11,269 bases of DNA, taken from contig JBCCQN010000244.1 of assembly GCA_039024315.1 (NCBI GenBank), positions 1 to 11,269 of the forward strand, written 5' to 3'. The stretch's first letter is position 1. Each line of letters opens with the position of its first letter. This DNA is from JBCAWW01 sp039024315 (GTDB taxonomy: Bacteria; Bacteroidota; Bacteroidia; J057). The position numbers and the translations under genes are program-made. Under the pieces are notes generated by a model. The model did not search any database and was not told where the DNA came from. It saw nothing but the letters and a program-made list of their open reading frames with translations. This document shows, piece after piece, positions 1 to 7,134 of the stretch.

Positions 1-1389
1 AATGATCCTCAATTAGATCGCTTTAAGGTACTCAACCCTTTCGATCAAAGTGAGATTGCGCAGGTACTGGACTGTGGACCTGAAGAGACCCGTTTTGCGA
101 TTGATAAAGCATATGCGGCTTTTTCGGATTGGAGTCAGCGCATGGCCGGCGAACGCTCAGCCCTATTGCGGAAATGGCATGATTTAATCATCCACCATAT
201 CGATGATTTGGCCTATTTGCTGAGTTGGGAGCAAGGCAAACCCCTGGCTGAGGCTAAAGGAGAAATTCGCTATGGTGCCTCCTTTATTGAATGGTTTGCC
301 GAGGAAGCGAAGCGCGTATATGGAGATGTGATCCCGACCCATAGAGCCAATACTCGTATCACCACCATCAAACAGCCCATTGGAGTGGTTGCCGCCATTA
401 CGCCCTGGAACTTCCCCAATGCCATGATTTGCCGTAAGGTCGCTCCTGCCTTGGCGGCCGGTTGTACCGTGGTGATAAAGCCGTCAGAAGAGACACCGCT
501 TTCGGCTTTAGCCATTGCCCAGTTGGCAGATGAAGCGGGCTTTCCGGCTGGGGTGATTAATATGATTCCTACTACGCAAGCGCAAGCCGTAGGCGAAGAG
601 CTTTGCGCGAATCCTAAGGTGAGAAAACTATCCTTTACCGGATCTACGCCAGTTGGCAAGCTCTTGATGAAACAATGCGCCGATACAGTGAAAAAGCTAT
701 CTCTCGAATTGGGGGGGAATGCTCCCTTCATCGTTTTTGAGGATGCTGATTTGGAGGCTGCAGTTAAGGGTGCGATTGCCGCAAAATACCGCAATACAGG
801 CCAAACTTGTATCACCGCTAACCGAATCTATGTACAGGCTGGTATCTACGATGCCTTCGTACAAGCGTTCCGCGCAGCGGTCTCCCAACTAAAAATCGGT
901 AACGGCCTCAGCCCAGATGTCCAAGTTGGCCCCTTGATCAATGAAAAAGCCATGGCAAAAGTCGAACGACTGTTAGAGGACGCGACCAGCAGAGGGGCAA
1001 AGGTGATCCTTGGGGGAGAAAAAATCTCCTCCCAAATGATCAATCCCACGATCCTGACGGAAGTAAAGCCAGAAATGGATCTGCACCAGGAAGAAATTTT
1101 TGGTCCACTAAGTCCTATTTATCGATTTGAGACAGAAGAAGAGGTGATTGCGCTCGCCAATGATACCCCCTTTGGCTTAGCCGCCTACTTTTACGGGACG
1201 CATTATGCCCAAATTTGGCGAGTAGCAGAGGCATTGGAATATGGTATGGTAGGGATCAATACTGGCGCGATTTCCACTACGGTCGCGCCATTTGGAGGGG
1301 TCAAAGAAAGTGGCATCGGACGGGAAGGTTCGAAGTATGGGATAGAGGAGTTTATGGAAATCAAGTATATGTGCTGGGGAGAAATTTAG
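1..1389 (+). CDS. gabD: NAD(P)-dependent succinate-semialdehyde dehydrogenase, 5'-truncated by window edge
   Basis: Aldehyde dehydrogenase that most likely oxidises succinate semialdehyde to succinate, the last step of the GABA shunt, in the cytoplasm. The frame is open from base 1, so the ATG at 142 is internal; 462 residues are present. Visible family motifs are TPWNFP in the cofactor fold, FTGSTPVGK, the catalytic glutamate in LELGG (codon 706-708), the catalytic cysteine in NTGQTC (codon 808-810), EEIFGPL, and the C-terminal GREGSKYGIEEFMEIKYMC that is typical of GabD. The Glu-Cys spacing of 34 residues equals that of E. coli GabD (E254/C288), so about 18 N-terminal residues are missing. 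Close relatives such as glutarate-semialdehyde dehydrogenase cannot be excluded; the family is certain, the substrate likely. An 86 bp gap separates it from the next gene, with no clear terminator. Bases 861-881 carry a copy of a dispersed repeat without disturbing the protein length. Confidence 0.93.
   Translation, partial: NDPQLDRFKVLNPFDQSEIAQVLDCGPEETRFAIDKAYAAFSDWSQRMAGERSALLRKWHDLIIHHIDDLAYLLSWEQGKPLAEAKGEIRYGASFIEWFAEEAKRVYGDVIPTHRANTRITTIKQPIGVVAAITPWNFPNAMICRKVAPALAAGCTVVIKPSEETPLSALAIAQLADEAGFPAGVINMIPTTQAQAVGEELCANPKVRKLSFTGSTPVGKLLMKQCADTVKKLSLELGGNAPFIVFEDADLEAAVKGAIAAKYRNTGQTCITANRIYVQAGIYDAFVQAFRAAVSQLKIGNGLSPDVQVGPLINEKAMAKVERLLEDATSRGAKVILGGEKISSQMINPTILTEVKPEMDLHQEEIFGPLSPIYRFETEEEVIALANDTPFGLAAYFYGTHYAQIWRVAEALEYGMVGINTGAISTTVAPFGGVKESGIGREGSKYGIEEFMEIKYMCWGEI
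861..881 (+). repeat. Dispersed 16-base motif, copy 1 (within gabD)
   Basis: The 21 bases here are identical to those at 10648-10668 in the histidine kinase gene, and the core AGCGTTCCGCGCAGCG also occurs at 3860-3875 on the other strand. The core contains a small inverted repeat, CCGC-GCA-GCGG. In this gene it encodes QAFRAAV in a variable helix of the dehydrogenase, and the protein has no extra length here. Confidence 0.7.
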
Positions 1390-1413
1390 GCCTCAAAAGC
1401 CCCAAAAGTAGTC

Positions 1414-1442
1414 TTGACAATTTGTTGTAACTTTTGCTGATA
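1414..1442 (+). promoter_or_regulatory. Possible promoter for the DUF2490 gene
   Basis: A perfect TTGACA lies at 1414-1419, followed after 17 bases by CTGATA at 1437-1442, 33 bases before the start codon. A TAACTTTT stretch at 1428-1435 also resembles the Bacteroidota -7 element (TAnnTTTG), but no matching -33 element sits at the right distance. The 86 bp gap makes a promoter plausible; its exact type is uncertain. Confidence 0.25.
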
Positions 1443-1475
1443 AATATTGAATAGCTGCTAAATATCAACAATACT

Positions 1476-2180
1476 ATGCTTTTTAAATCCTTAAGGCTCG
1501 CTCTAATTGCCTTATTATTTTTGCCGTTCAAGCTTTCTGCACAGATCGATGAAGATCAAATGGGAGCCTGGTATATGTACTTTTGGACCACCACTTTTGG
1601 CGAGAGCCAATGGGGCTTGCAGGGAGACGCTCAATTTCGAAATTGGAACATTGCGGGGGATCTTGAACAGTTGCTTCTAAGAGGAGGATTGACCTATAAA
1701 CCTGAGGGTACAAACGCCTTACTCACCTTTGGTTATGCCAACATCCAAACCGGAGAGTTTGGCGACGGTACTGCAACTGTGGGCGAAAACCGAATCTATC
1801 AAGAGGCACTATTACCTCATAAAATTGGCAAGCGGGTTTATCTCAAGCATCGATTTCGTTATGAGCAGCGCTTTGTTTCGGGCCAAGACTTTCGCACACG
1901 CTATCGCTACAATCTGTTTTTTACTGTACCGCTCAATCAAGAAGGGCTAGGAGAAGGCGCAATCTATCTCGCCCTCTACAATGAACTCTTTATCAATGGC
2001 CAGCGAACAATAGGAGACGGACGGACAGTAGAAATTTTTGATCGTAATCGTCTCTACGGGGCATTTGGCTATAGCCTGAAAGATAACCTCAAAGTCCAAG
2101 TCGGGATCATGCAGCAAACGACTGACAATTGGCAAAAAAATCAGATACAGCTGAGTCTACACCACAACATAGGGGGCTAA
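1476..2180 (+). CDS. DUF2490 family outer-membrane beta-barrel protein
   Basis: Secreted protein of 234 residues with no assigned biochemical function. A Sec signal peptide is clear: basic start, hydrophobic core at about residues 6-19, and a probable cut near LSAQ (20-23). The mature part consists of alternating amphipathic strands rich in Tyr, Phe, Arg and Asn (for example RYEQRF, RTRYRYNLFF, LYNELFIN), and ends in strand-like segments typical of an outer-membrane barrel of 10 to 12 strands. This pattern and length match the DUF2490 family, which is common in Bacteroidota. No obvious RBS is seen before the ATG, as is usual in the phylum. It has its own terminator and is probably monocistronic. 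There is no functional link to gabD or the efflux operon beyond position. Family call likely; role unknown. Confidence 0.8.
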   Translation: MLFKSLRLALIALLFLPFKLSAQIDEDQMGAWYMYFWTTTFGESQWGLQGDAQFRNWNIAGDLEQLLLRGGLTYKPEGTNALLTFGYANIQTGEFGDGTATVGENRIYQEALLPHKIGKRVYLKHRFRYEQRFVSGQDFRTRYRYNLFFTVPLNQEGLGEGAIYLALYNELFINGQRTIGDGRTVEIFDRNRLYGAFGYSLKDNLKVQVGIMQQTTDNWQKNQIQLSLHHNIGG

Positions 2181-2200
2181 GCTAGCTCCATTTTGACGCT

Positions 2201-2241
2201 AAAAGATGCTTGTATTCGCAATGATGCAGGCATCTTTTTTT
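2201..2241 (+). terminator. Intrinsic terminator after the DUF2490 gene
   Basis: AAAAGATGC (2201-2209) pairs perfectly with GCATCTTTT (2230-2238), and the stem extends by three more pairs (one of them G-T) to 12 pairs. The loop is 14 bases. A run of seven T follows the stem at 2235-2241. It isolates the DUF2490 gene from the efflux operon. The A-rich left side would also allow weak termination in the opposite direction. Confidence 0.85.
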
Positions 2242-2253
2242 ATGTCCCGTTTC

Positions 2254-2280
2254 CGAACATTTAGCCTAAAGTCGAACATT
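2254..2280 (+). promoter_or_regulatory. Direct repeat pair, candidate activator binding site
   Basis: The octamer CGAACATT occurs at 2254-2261 and again at 2273-2280, a period of 19 bases, which is close to two helical turns. The pair lies about 78-104 bases upstream of the start predicted from the sigma-54-like promoter, a usual distance for enhancer sites of NtrC-type activators. The response regulator encoded in the same operon is the obvious candidate ligand. That link is inferred from position only. Confidence 0.4.
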
Positions 2281-2331
2281 CTCTATAGTATTGGTGTGTT
2301 GTAAGTGTTTGATTTTTAGGTGTTTATATTC

Positions 2332-2347
2332 TGGCACATCCCTTGGA
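2332..2347 (+). promoter_or_regulatory. Sigma-54-like (-24/-12) promoter of the efflux operon
   Basis: TGGCAC (2332-2337), five bases, then TTGGA (2343-2347) fits the consensus TGGCAC-N5-TTGCA except for one base (GG instead of GC at -12). The GG-N10-G spacing is exact. It is the only such site in the intergenic region, and the operon encodes a sigma-54 activator. Transcription would begin near 2358, leaving a leader of only about 13 bases, so the AAGGAAG at 2351-2357 would not be on the transcript. Confidence 0.5.
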
Positions 2348-2370
2348 ATTAAGGAAGAAAAATAATTCCC

Positions 2371-3618
2371 ATGGATAGAGCCATCTCACAAAAACACAAG
2401 AATCAACGCCAGCGCAGAGTGGTTTTGATGTTGCTCGGAACCTTAATCCTCATCAGTTCGGTCGTTTATCTGCTTCGTCAGGGTTTAGGCGTCAGCATTG
2501 ATGGAGATCGTTTGTTGATCGCTAGCGCGGAACTCGGGACCGTATCGCATACGCTGACCACTAGTGGGTTGGTGCAGCCTGCTTTTGAGGAAGTGATTAC
2601 CAGTCCGATACAGGCGACCATCCAAAAGGTATTGCTTCCCATCGGAGCTGAGGTAAAAGCCAATCAATCGATTATGGCCTTGGACAAGTCCTTCGCGGAG
2701 CTCGATTACCAGAAGCAGCAGCAAGAGCTTCGCCTCAAAGCCAATAGTGTCAAAAAGCTCCGCTTGGAGCTGGAGAAAAGTTACTTCACGCTCCAGATTT
2801 CAGATTCTACCCAAGCACTCAATATCGCCCAACTAGAGGCAGAATTAGAAGACGCTAAACGACTAGAAAAAATTGGTGGAGGGACCAAAGAGGAAATCAG
2901 CTTGATTGAAACCCAATTAAAAATCGCCAAGCTTGAAAAGCGTAAGCTAGAGTATGATCTCAGCATTGAAAAGCAGCAAACCGAGGCTAGTATTGAGGAT
3001 TTAAAGATCCAATACAACATACAGGCAAATTCCCTCCAAAGCATCAAAGCTAAACTTGATCGCGCCGATATCTATGCCTCGCGTCCGGGTATCCTGACTT
3101 GGGCCAACGCCAATATTGGTACCAATATCCAAGCGGGAGAGGTCTTGGCGCGAGTGGCGGATCTAAGTCATTATAAAGTGGTGGGCTCATGCTCAGATAT
3201 GTTTATGGATCGCTTGCAGAGAGGGATGCGAGTGATTGTGCAGCTCAACACAGAGGTGCGTACCGAAGGGACCATTTCAAATATTCTACCCAGCGTCGAA
3301 AATAACCTCATGACCTTTGAGGTGGAGTTAGACGAAGGCGATCATGAGCTTCTGCGTCCAGATATGCGGGTGGAGGTCTTTGTGGTAACCGCTTCCAAGT
3401 CTCAAGTCGTACGTGTGGCCAATGGTCCAGCCTTCAATGGAGGCCAACAGCCGACGGTCTTTGTGATCGAGGATGGCGTAGCCGTCAGACGTGATGTCAA
3501 GGTTGGACTCAGCAGCTTTGAGTATGTAGAAATCGAAGGCAATATCAGCCCGGGAGAGCAAGTCATCATCAGCAATATGGATCGTTACGCCACTCGCTCC
3601 GAAATCAAAATAGACTAG
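2371..3618 (+). CDS. HlyD/MacA-type periplasmic adaptor (membrane fusion protein)
   Basis: Adaptor that links the inner-membrane ABC transporter to the TolC-like channel encoded next. The 415 residues show a short basic cytoplasmic start, one membrane helix (about 17-36), a split lipoyl/barrel-sandwich domain (about 60-105 and 233-265, with VLLPIGAEVKANQSI and ANIGTNIQAGEVLARV as the two halves), a long charged coiled-coil hairpin (about 107-232), then beta-barrel and membrane-proximal domains (about 267-415). It is anchored by a helix rather than a lipobox cysteine. It is the first gene of the operon and ends two bases before the TolC-like gene, so translation is probably coupled. The sigma-54-like site lies just upstream. 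If transcription starts near 2358 the leader is very short; an internal ATG at 2428 would cut into the membrane helix, so 2371 is preferred. Substrate is not readable from sequence. Confidence 0.88.
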   Translation: MDRAISQKHKNQRQRRVVLMLLGTLILISSVVYLLRQGLGVSIDGDRLLIASAELGTVSHTLTTSGLVQPAFEEVITSPIQATIQKVLLPIGAEVKANQSIMALDKSFAELDYQKQQQELRLKANSVKKLRLELEKSYFTLQISDSTQALNIAQLEAELEDAKRLEKIGGGTKEEISLIETQLKIAKLEKRKLEYDLSIEKQQTEASIEDLKIQYNIQANSLQSIKAKLDRADIYASRPGILTWANANIGTNIQAGEVLARVADLSHYKVVGSCSDMFMDRLQRGMRVIVQLNTEVRTEGTISNILPSVENNLMTFEVELDEGDHELLRPDMRVEVFVVTASKSQVVRVANGPAFNGGQQPTVFVIEDGVAVRRDVKVGLSSFEYVEIEGNISPGEQVIISNMDRYATRSEIKID

Positions 3619-3620
3619 CC

Positions 3621-5192
3621 ATGAAAACAATATTAAAGATTAATTCCTCCCCCTCCCGTACAGTTGTCGGGACCCTCCAAAGGGGGACAAAAACCTTCGG
3701 TTTGCAAAACCGTGTCCCCCTTTGGAGGGGGATTAAGGGGGAGGAAAAAAGCAAGCAAATAGCCCTATTACTCCTCTTAATCCTCGTTCCATTCACCCTC
3801 CCCGCCCAAAGCCAATACAGCCTAGAGGACATCATTATGATGGGGCAGACACGGGCCATCGCTGCGCGGAACGCTGAGACTCGTAAGACCACCAGCTATT
3901 GGGAGTGGCGCTCTTTTCAATCCAGTCTCAAGCCGCAGATCAGCATCAATGGTCGTTTGCCGGGACTATCTCGCATCTCCCAAGAGGTACGTCAGCCGGA
4001 TGGTGGGATACAGTTTTTGCCGATCTTCCAGAGTAATATCTTCTCGGAAGTTGCGCTTAGCCAACCCATTGCTGCGACCGGAGCGACGGTCTTTATCAGC
4101 TCTGCCTTGCAAAGGGTTGATGACTTTAGCCAAGAGAGCATTCTTTACAATGCGAGCCCTATGCAGCTAGGTTTTGTGCAGCCCATATTTCAATTCAATC
4201 CCCTCAAGTGGGACAAAAAGATCGAGCCCTTGCGCTACCAAGAATCGCAGCAGACCTTCTTGGCCAATATGGAAAACATCGCGGTTAATTCGCTAGATCT
4301 GTTTTTTGCCCAAATGCTCGCCCAAATCGACTATCAGATTGCCAAAACCAATCTCCATAATACAGATACCATCTACAGCATAACTGAGGAGAAGTATCAA
4401 ATGGGTAAAGCTTCGCTGAACGATCTCCTCCAACTCAAACTCGAAAAGCTAAAGGCAGCAAAATCCTTGGCTTTGGCCGAGCAAGACATGGAAACGGCTG
4501 GTCTACAGCTAGGCTCATACATCAGCTTTCCCAATGCGCAGAGCCTCCAATTGAGTTTACCTGAAGAATTGCCGGCCGTTATAATCTCTCGGGAAGAAGC
4601 CTTGGCCCAAGCGCGTCAAAATCTACCCAATGCGATTGCCTTTAAGCGTCGTGCTTTGGAGGCCGAAATGGGCATTGCGGAAGCGAAAGGAGCGACAGGC
4701 TTTTCGGCTAATTTGGTGGGAAGCATTGGGTTTAACCAAAGCGGGAAAGCGTTCGGCGAAGCCTACCAAAATCCCGGCCAACAGCAAGTGATCTCACTAG
4801 AGTTCTCTCTACCCATAGTAGACTGGGGACGCGCTAAATCACAAATCGAAACGGCTTCTGCCAATCGCCAACTGGTACAATACGAAATCAAACAGGACAG
4901 CATCAATCTCGAACAAGTCCTACTAACCGAACTGACCCTGCTTAGGCGCTATGCCGATCAAGTCGCGCTCAACAAAGAAGTAGACGAATTGGCACAAATG
5001 CGCTATAAAATCGCTCAAGATCGCTTTTTGATCAATAAATTAAGCATCACGGATCTGAGCATCGCGCTCCAGGAAAAAGACCAAGCCAAAAGAGACTATG
5101 TTCAATCTCTCTGGAATTATTGGCGGAGCTATTATCGGATCCGTGAACTGACCCTTTACGACTTCAAATCAAACCAAAAAATAAGCTACTAA
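3621..5192 (+). CDS. TolC-family outer-membrane efflux channel with an element-derived N-terminal extension
   Basis: Outer-membrane and periplasmic channel of a tripartite exporter, 523 residues. The mature part has the TolC layout: long amphipathic helices in two repeats (about 66-290 and 325-515), the start SLEDII, the mid-protein helix pair with EEKYQMGKASLNDLLQLKLEKLKA, the strand region EFSLPIVDWGR, and the second-repeat equivalent RYKIAQDRF. The signal-peptide core (about 47-61, leucine-rich, cut near PAQS) is preceded by an unusually long 46-residue region. Residues 9-42 of that region are encoded by a palindromic repeat (3644-3746). No ATG or GTG lies between this element and the hydrophobic core (one in-frame TTG falls inside the element), so the ATG at 3621, two bases after the upstream stop codon, remains the best start. 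Without the element the protein would begin as an ordinary signal peptide. A copy of the dispersed 16-base motif covers codons 80-85. The ABC ATPase gene follows after four bases. Confidence 0.9.
   Translation: MKTILKINSSPSRTVVGTLQRGTKTFGLQNRVPLWRGIKGEEKSKQIALLLLLILVPFTLPAQSQYSLEDIIMMGQTRAIAARNAETRKTTSYWEWRSFQSSLKPQISINGRLPGLSRISQEVRQPDGGIQFLPIFQSNIFSEVALSQPIAATGATVFISSALQRVDDFSQESILYNASPMQLGFVQPIFQFNPLKWDKKIEPLRYQESQQTFLANMENIAVNSLDLFFAQMLAQIDYQIAKTNLHNTDTIYSITEEKYQMGKASLNDLLQLKLEKLKAAKSLALAEQDMETAGLQLGSYISFPNAQSLQLSLPEELPAVIISREEALAQARQNLPNAIAFKRRALEAEMGIAEAKGATGFSANLVGSIGFNQSGKAFGEAYQNPGQQQVISLEFSLPIVDWGRAKSQIETASANRQLVQYEIKQDSINLEQVLLTELTLLRRYADQVALNKEVDELAQMRYKIAQDRFLINKLSITDLSIALQEKDQAKRDYVQSLWNYWRSYYRIRELTLYDFKSNQKISY
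3644..3746. repeat. 103-base imperfect palindromic element inserted in the TolC-like gene
   Basis: Nested inverted arms define the element. The outer arms are TTCCTCCCCC (3644-3653) and GGGGGAGGAA (3737-3746), 10 perfect pairs. The middle arms are CCCTCCAAAGGGGGACA (3673-3689) and TGTCCCCCTTTGGAGGG (3713-3729), 17 perfect pairs. A small inner hairpin follows, CGGTTT (3698-3703) with AAACCG (3707-3712). The strand bias of C on the left and G on the right is unlike the surrounding coding sequence. It is too small to encode a transposase, so it looks like a non-autonomous palindromic repeat of the REP or MITE kind. It keeps the host reading frame open. The RNA hairpin would sit just inside the start of the TolC-like gene. 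Confidence 0.85.
3860..3875 (-). repeat. Dispersed 16-base motif, copy 2 (minus strand, within the TolC-like gene)
   Basis: The reverse complement reads AGCGTTCCGCGCAGCG, identical to the core of the copies at 861-881 and 10648-10668. Here the opposite strand is used for coding and it gives AARNA, so the identity cannot be due to shared protein sequence. Confidence 0.7.
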
Positions 5193-5196
5193 AATC

Positions 5197-5862
5197 ATGA
5201 TTGCACTTACCAATATCGAAAAGATATACCAAGCCAAAGCCATTGAAACCGTGGCCCTCAACCGTATCAATCTTAATGTGCCCAAAGGCGAATTTCTTTC
5301 CATCATGGGGCCATCGGGCTGTGGCAAAAGCACCCTGCTCAATATCATGGGCTTGCTAGATGCTCCTACCAGTGGTGAAGTTTCCATTAAAGACACTGAT
5401 TTTGCGAGCTACAATGATAAAGAGCTTGCACGTTTTCGGAACGAGAACCTAGGCTTCATCTTTCAAAGCTATCACCTGATCAATGATTTGGCGGTGATCG
5501 ACAATGTAGAATTACCCTTGCTTTATCGTAAGACTTCTGCGAAGGAACGCCGCAAACTAGCGACAGAAGCACTCGCTAAAGTAGGTCTGAGCAACCGCAT
5601 GGATCATTTTCCTAATCAGCTTTCCGGGGGACAACGCCAGCGGGTCGCCATTGCGAGAGCTATCGTGGGTAATCCTTCTATTATCCTAGCTGATGAGCCT
5701 ACGGGTAATCTTGACAGCGTCATGGGCAATGAGATCATGGAGATCCTCATCGAGCTCAACCAAAAAGAAGATACGACCATCGTCATGGTAACGCACGACC
5801 AAAGCATGGCCATGCAAACCGACCGCCTGATCCGCTTATTTGATGGTAGCCAAGTTGTCTAA
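5197..5862 (+). CDS. ABC transporter ATP-binding protein (MacB/LolD-type)
   Basis: Cytoplasmic ATPase that powers the two permeases encoded directly downstream. At 221 residues it is a single nucleotide-binding domain of the usual length for the LolD/MacB/SalX group. All motifs are intact: Walker A GPSGCGKST (38-46), Q-loop glutamine in FIFQSYHL (90), signature LSGGQRQR (142-149), Walker B with catalytic glutamate IILADEPTGNLD (162-173), and the switch histidine in VTHD (200). The LNDLAVIDNVELPL-like segment after the Q-loop is typical of this group. It starts four bases after the TolC-like gene and ends 18 bases before permease 1. Because the ATPase is separate and the permeases are two different proteins, the complex is probably one permease heterodimer plus an ATPase homodimer. 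Confidence 0.95.
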   Translation: MIALTNIEKIYQAKAIETVALNRINLNVPKGEFLSIMGPSGCGKSTLLNIMGLLDAPTSGEVSIKDTDFASYNDKELARFRNENLGFIFQSYHLINDLAVIDNVELPLLYRKTSAKERRKLATEALAKVGLSNRMDHFPNQLSGGQRQRVAIARAIVGNPSIILADEPTGNLDSVMGNEIMEILIELNQKEDTTIVMVTHDQSMAMQTDRLIRLFDGSQVV

Positions 5863-5880
5863 GTCCCTAAGCCTAAAATC

Positions 5881-7134
5881 ATGTTAGCAAACTATATCAA
5901 AATCGCCTGGAAGGTCTTGTTGCGCAATCGCTTCTTTACCTTCGTCAGCCTCTTTGGCATCAGCCTCACCATCGGCATCCTCTTGGTGCTAGCCACGCTT
6001 TTTGAACAGCTTACTGGCCATCATTATCCTGAGAAGCCTTCTGGCCATAGCCTTTTGGTCTCCAAAATCAATCTCAACGATGGCCGTGGCTCCAACTATG
6101 TAGGCAACTTGAGCTATTTCTACGTCCACAACTACATCAAAAAGATGCAAAGCCCTAAGCGGGTAGGGATGATCGCCTCTGGCACTAGTCTAACCGCTTT
6201 TATTGGTGACAAGAAATTGGATCTGCGTCGTGCCATCACCTGTGAGGACTTTTGGGATGTCATGGATTTTAGCTTTGTCGAGGGGCGGCCCTACAGCGCA
6301 GAAGAAGTAGCTCAAAACGCTAAAGTAGCAGTCATCACGCGCGCTACGCGGGACGCTTATTTTGGGACAGACGTTCCGGCCACGGGCAAATACCTGGAAA
6401 CCTACAATAACCGCTTCCAAGTGATCGGGGTGGTGGAGAATATCTCCCAATCACAGCGTTATTATTATGGAGATCTTTTCTTACCATACAGTGAACCTTT
6501 AGCAAGTGATCAAGGCTTTATTGGCAGCTTTTTGGCCGTAGTAGAAGGGGAAAGTCGCTCTGATCTTAGCAAGATCCGAGAAGAATACCAGGCACTGGTG
6601 GGGCGATTGGACACGGAAATCAAGAAGGATCCTATCTTCGATACCTACAATCATATGTCCTCCCATGCGGTCAGTAAGCTAGAGGATGTTTCATACCTCT
6701 TTTCGGATAATAGCAAGAGTCCCGCGGTGGGAATAGTCGTCGGCCTATTAGGAGGGGCAATGTTTCTATTCATGCTCCTGCCGGCGGTTAACCTTGTCAA
6801 TCTCAACTCAAGCCGCATTATGGAACGGGCTTCGGAAATCGGCGTTCGTAAGGCCTTTGGTGCGAATGTAGGGCAGCTCACTACTCAGTTTATCATCGAA
6901 AATATATTGATTACCCTCATTGGTGGGGCCATTGGTTTGGGAGTGGCGCTGGGTGTGCTGGAGATTATCGAATCTACGGATGTCATCCGCTATGCTCAAT
7001 TAGGACTGAGGTTCAATGTATTTGTGTTCGCGATCCTGATCTGCTTGTTTTTTGGGATTCTCTCGGGCGCGCTACCCGCTTGGCGCATGTCTAAACTTCA
7101 TATTGTCAACGCTCTAAAAGGAATAAGATCATGA
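5881..7134 (+). CDS. ABC transporter permease 1, MacB_PCD plus FtsX domains
   Basis: Inner-membrane subunit of the exporter, 417 residues, with the four-helix MacB/LolC-type topology. Helix 1 is at about 20-41, a large periplasmic MacB-type domain at about 45-280 (with VAVIT, a following YFG, and FQVIGVVEN as family landmarks), then helices at about 282-308, 338-360 and 378-398. The cytoplasmic coupling motif SEIGVRKAFGA (318-328) and the C-terminal SGALPAWRMSKLHIVNALKG are the FtsX-domain hallmarks. Such proteins move substrate from the periplasmic side through the adaptor and TolC channel by mechanotransmission, not by a classic pore. Its stop overlaps the start of permease 2 (ATGA), implying coupled synthesis of a heterodimer. 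Codons 154-159 contain a degenerate copy of the dispersed repeat (6340-6356). Confidence 0.92.
   Translation: MLANYIKIAWKVLLRNRFFTFVSLFGISLTIGILLVLATLFEQLTGHHYPEKPSGHSLLVSKINLNDGRGSNYVGNLSYFYVHNYIKKMQSPKRVGMIASGTSLTAFIGDKKLDLRRAITCEDFWDVMDFSFVEGRPYSAEEVAQNAKVAVITRATRDAYFGTDVPATGKYLETYNNRFQVIGVVENISQSQRYYYGDLFLPYSEPLASDQGFIGSFLAVVEGESRSDLSKIREEYQALVGRLDTEIKKDPIFDTYNHMSSHAVSKLEDVSYLFSDNSKSPAVGIVVGLLGGAMFLFMLLPAVNLVNLNSSRIMERASEIGVRKAFGANVGQLTTQFIIENILITLIGGAIGLGVALGVLEIIESTDVIRYAQLGLRFNVFVFAILICLFFGILSGALPAWRMSKLHIVNALKGIRS
6340..6356 (-). repeat. Dispersed 16-base motif, degenerate copy (minus strand, within permease 1)
   Basis: The reverse complement, GCGTCCCGCGTAGCGCG, matches 13 of 17 bases of GCGTTCCGCGCAGCGGT found in gabD and the kinase gene. 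The base before it is A, as in the other copies. The CCGCG-(C/T)A-GCG centre is kept. It is too degenerate to be sure on its own. Confidence 0.4.

Noticed and set aside
270..815. 181-residue minus-strand open frame opposite gabD
   Set aside because: Long shadow frame opposite a strongly conserved dehydrogenase; its composition has no protein-family features.
1441..1466. TAAATAT direct repeat (1441-1447 and 1459-1465) before the DUF2490 gene
   Set aside because: Low-complexity A/T sequence in an A/T-rich leader; seven bases are too few to support an operator.
2284..2300. TATAGT or TAGTATTG as a housekeeping promoter for the efflux operon
   Set aside because: No matching -35 or -33 element at the proper distance; the sigma-54-like site nearer the gene is a better fit. 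A weak second promoter cannot be excluded.
3605..3892. Minus-strand open frame across the start of the TolC-like gene
   Set aside because: It is a mirror of the palindromic element plus shadow coding; it overlaps a well-supported gene, shows no recognisable domain and has no start signals.
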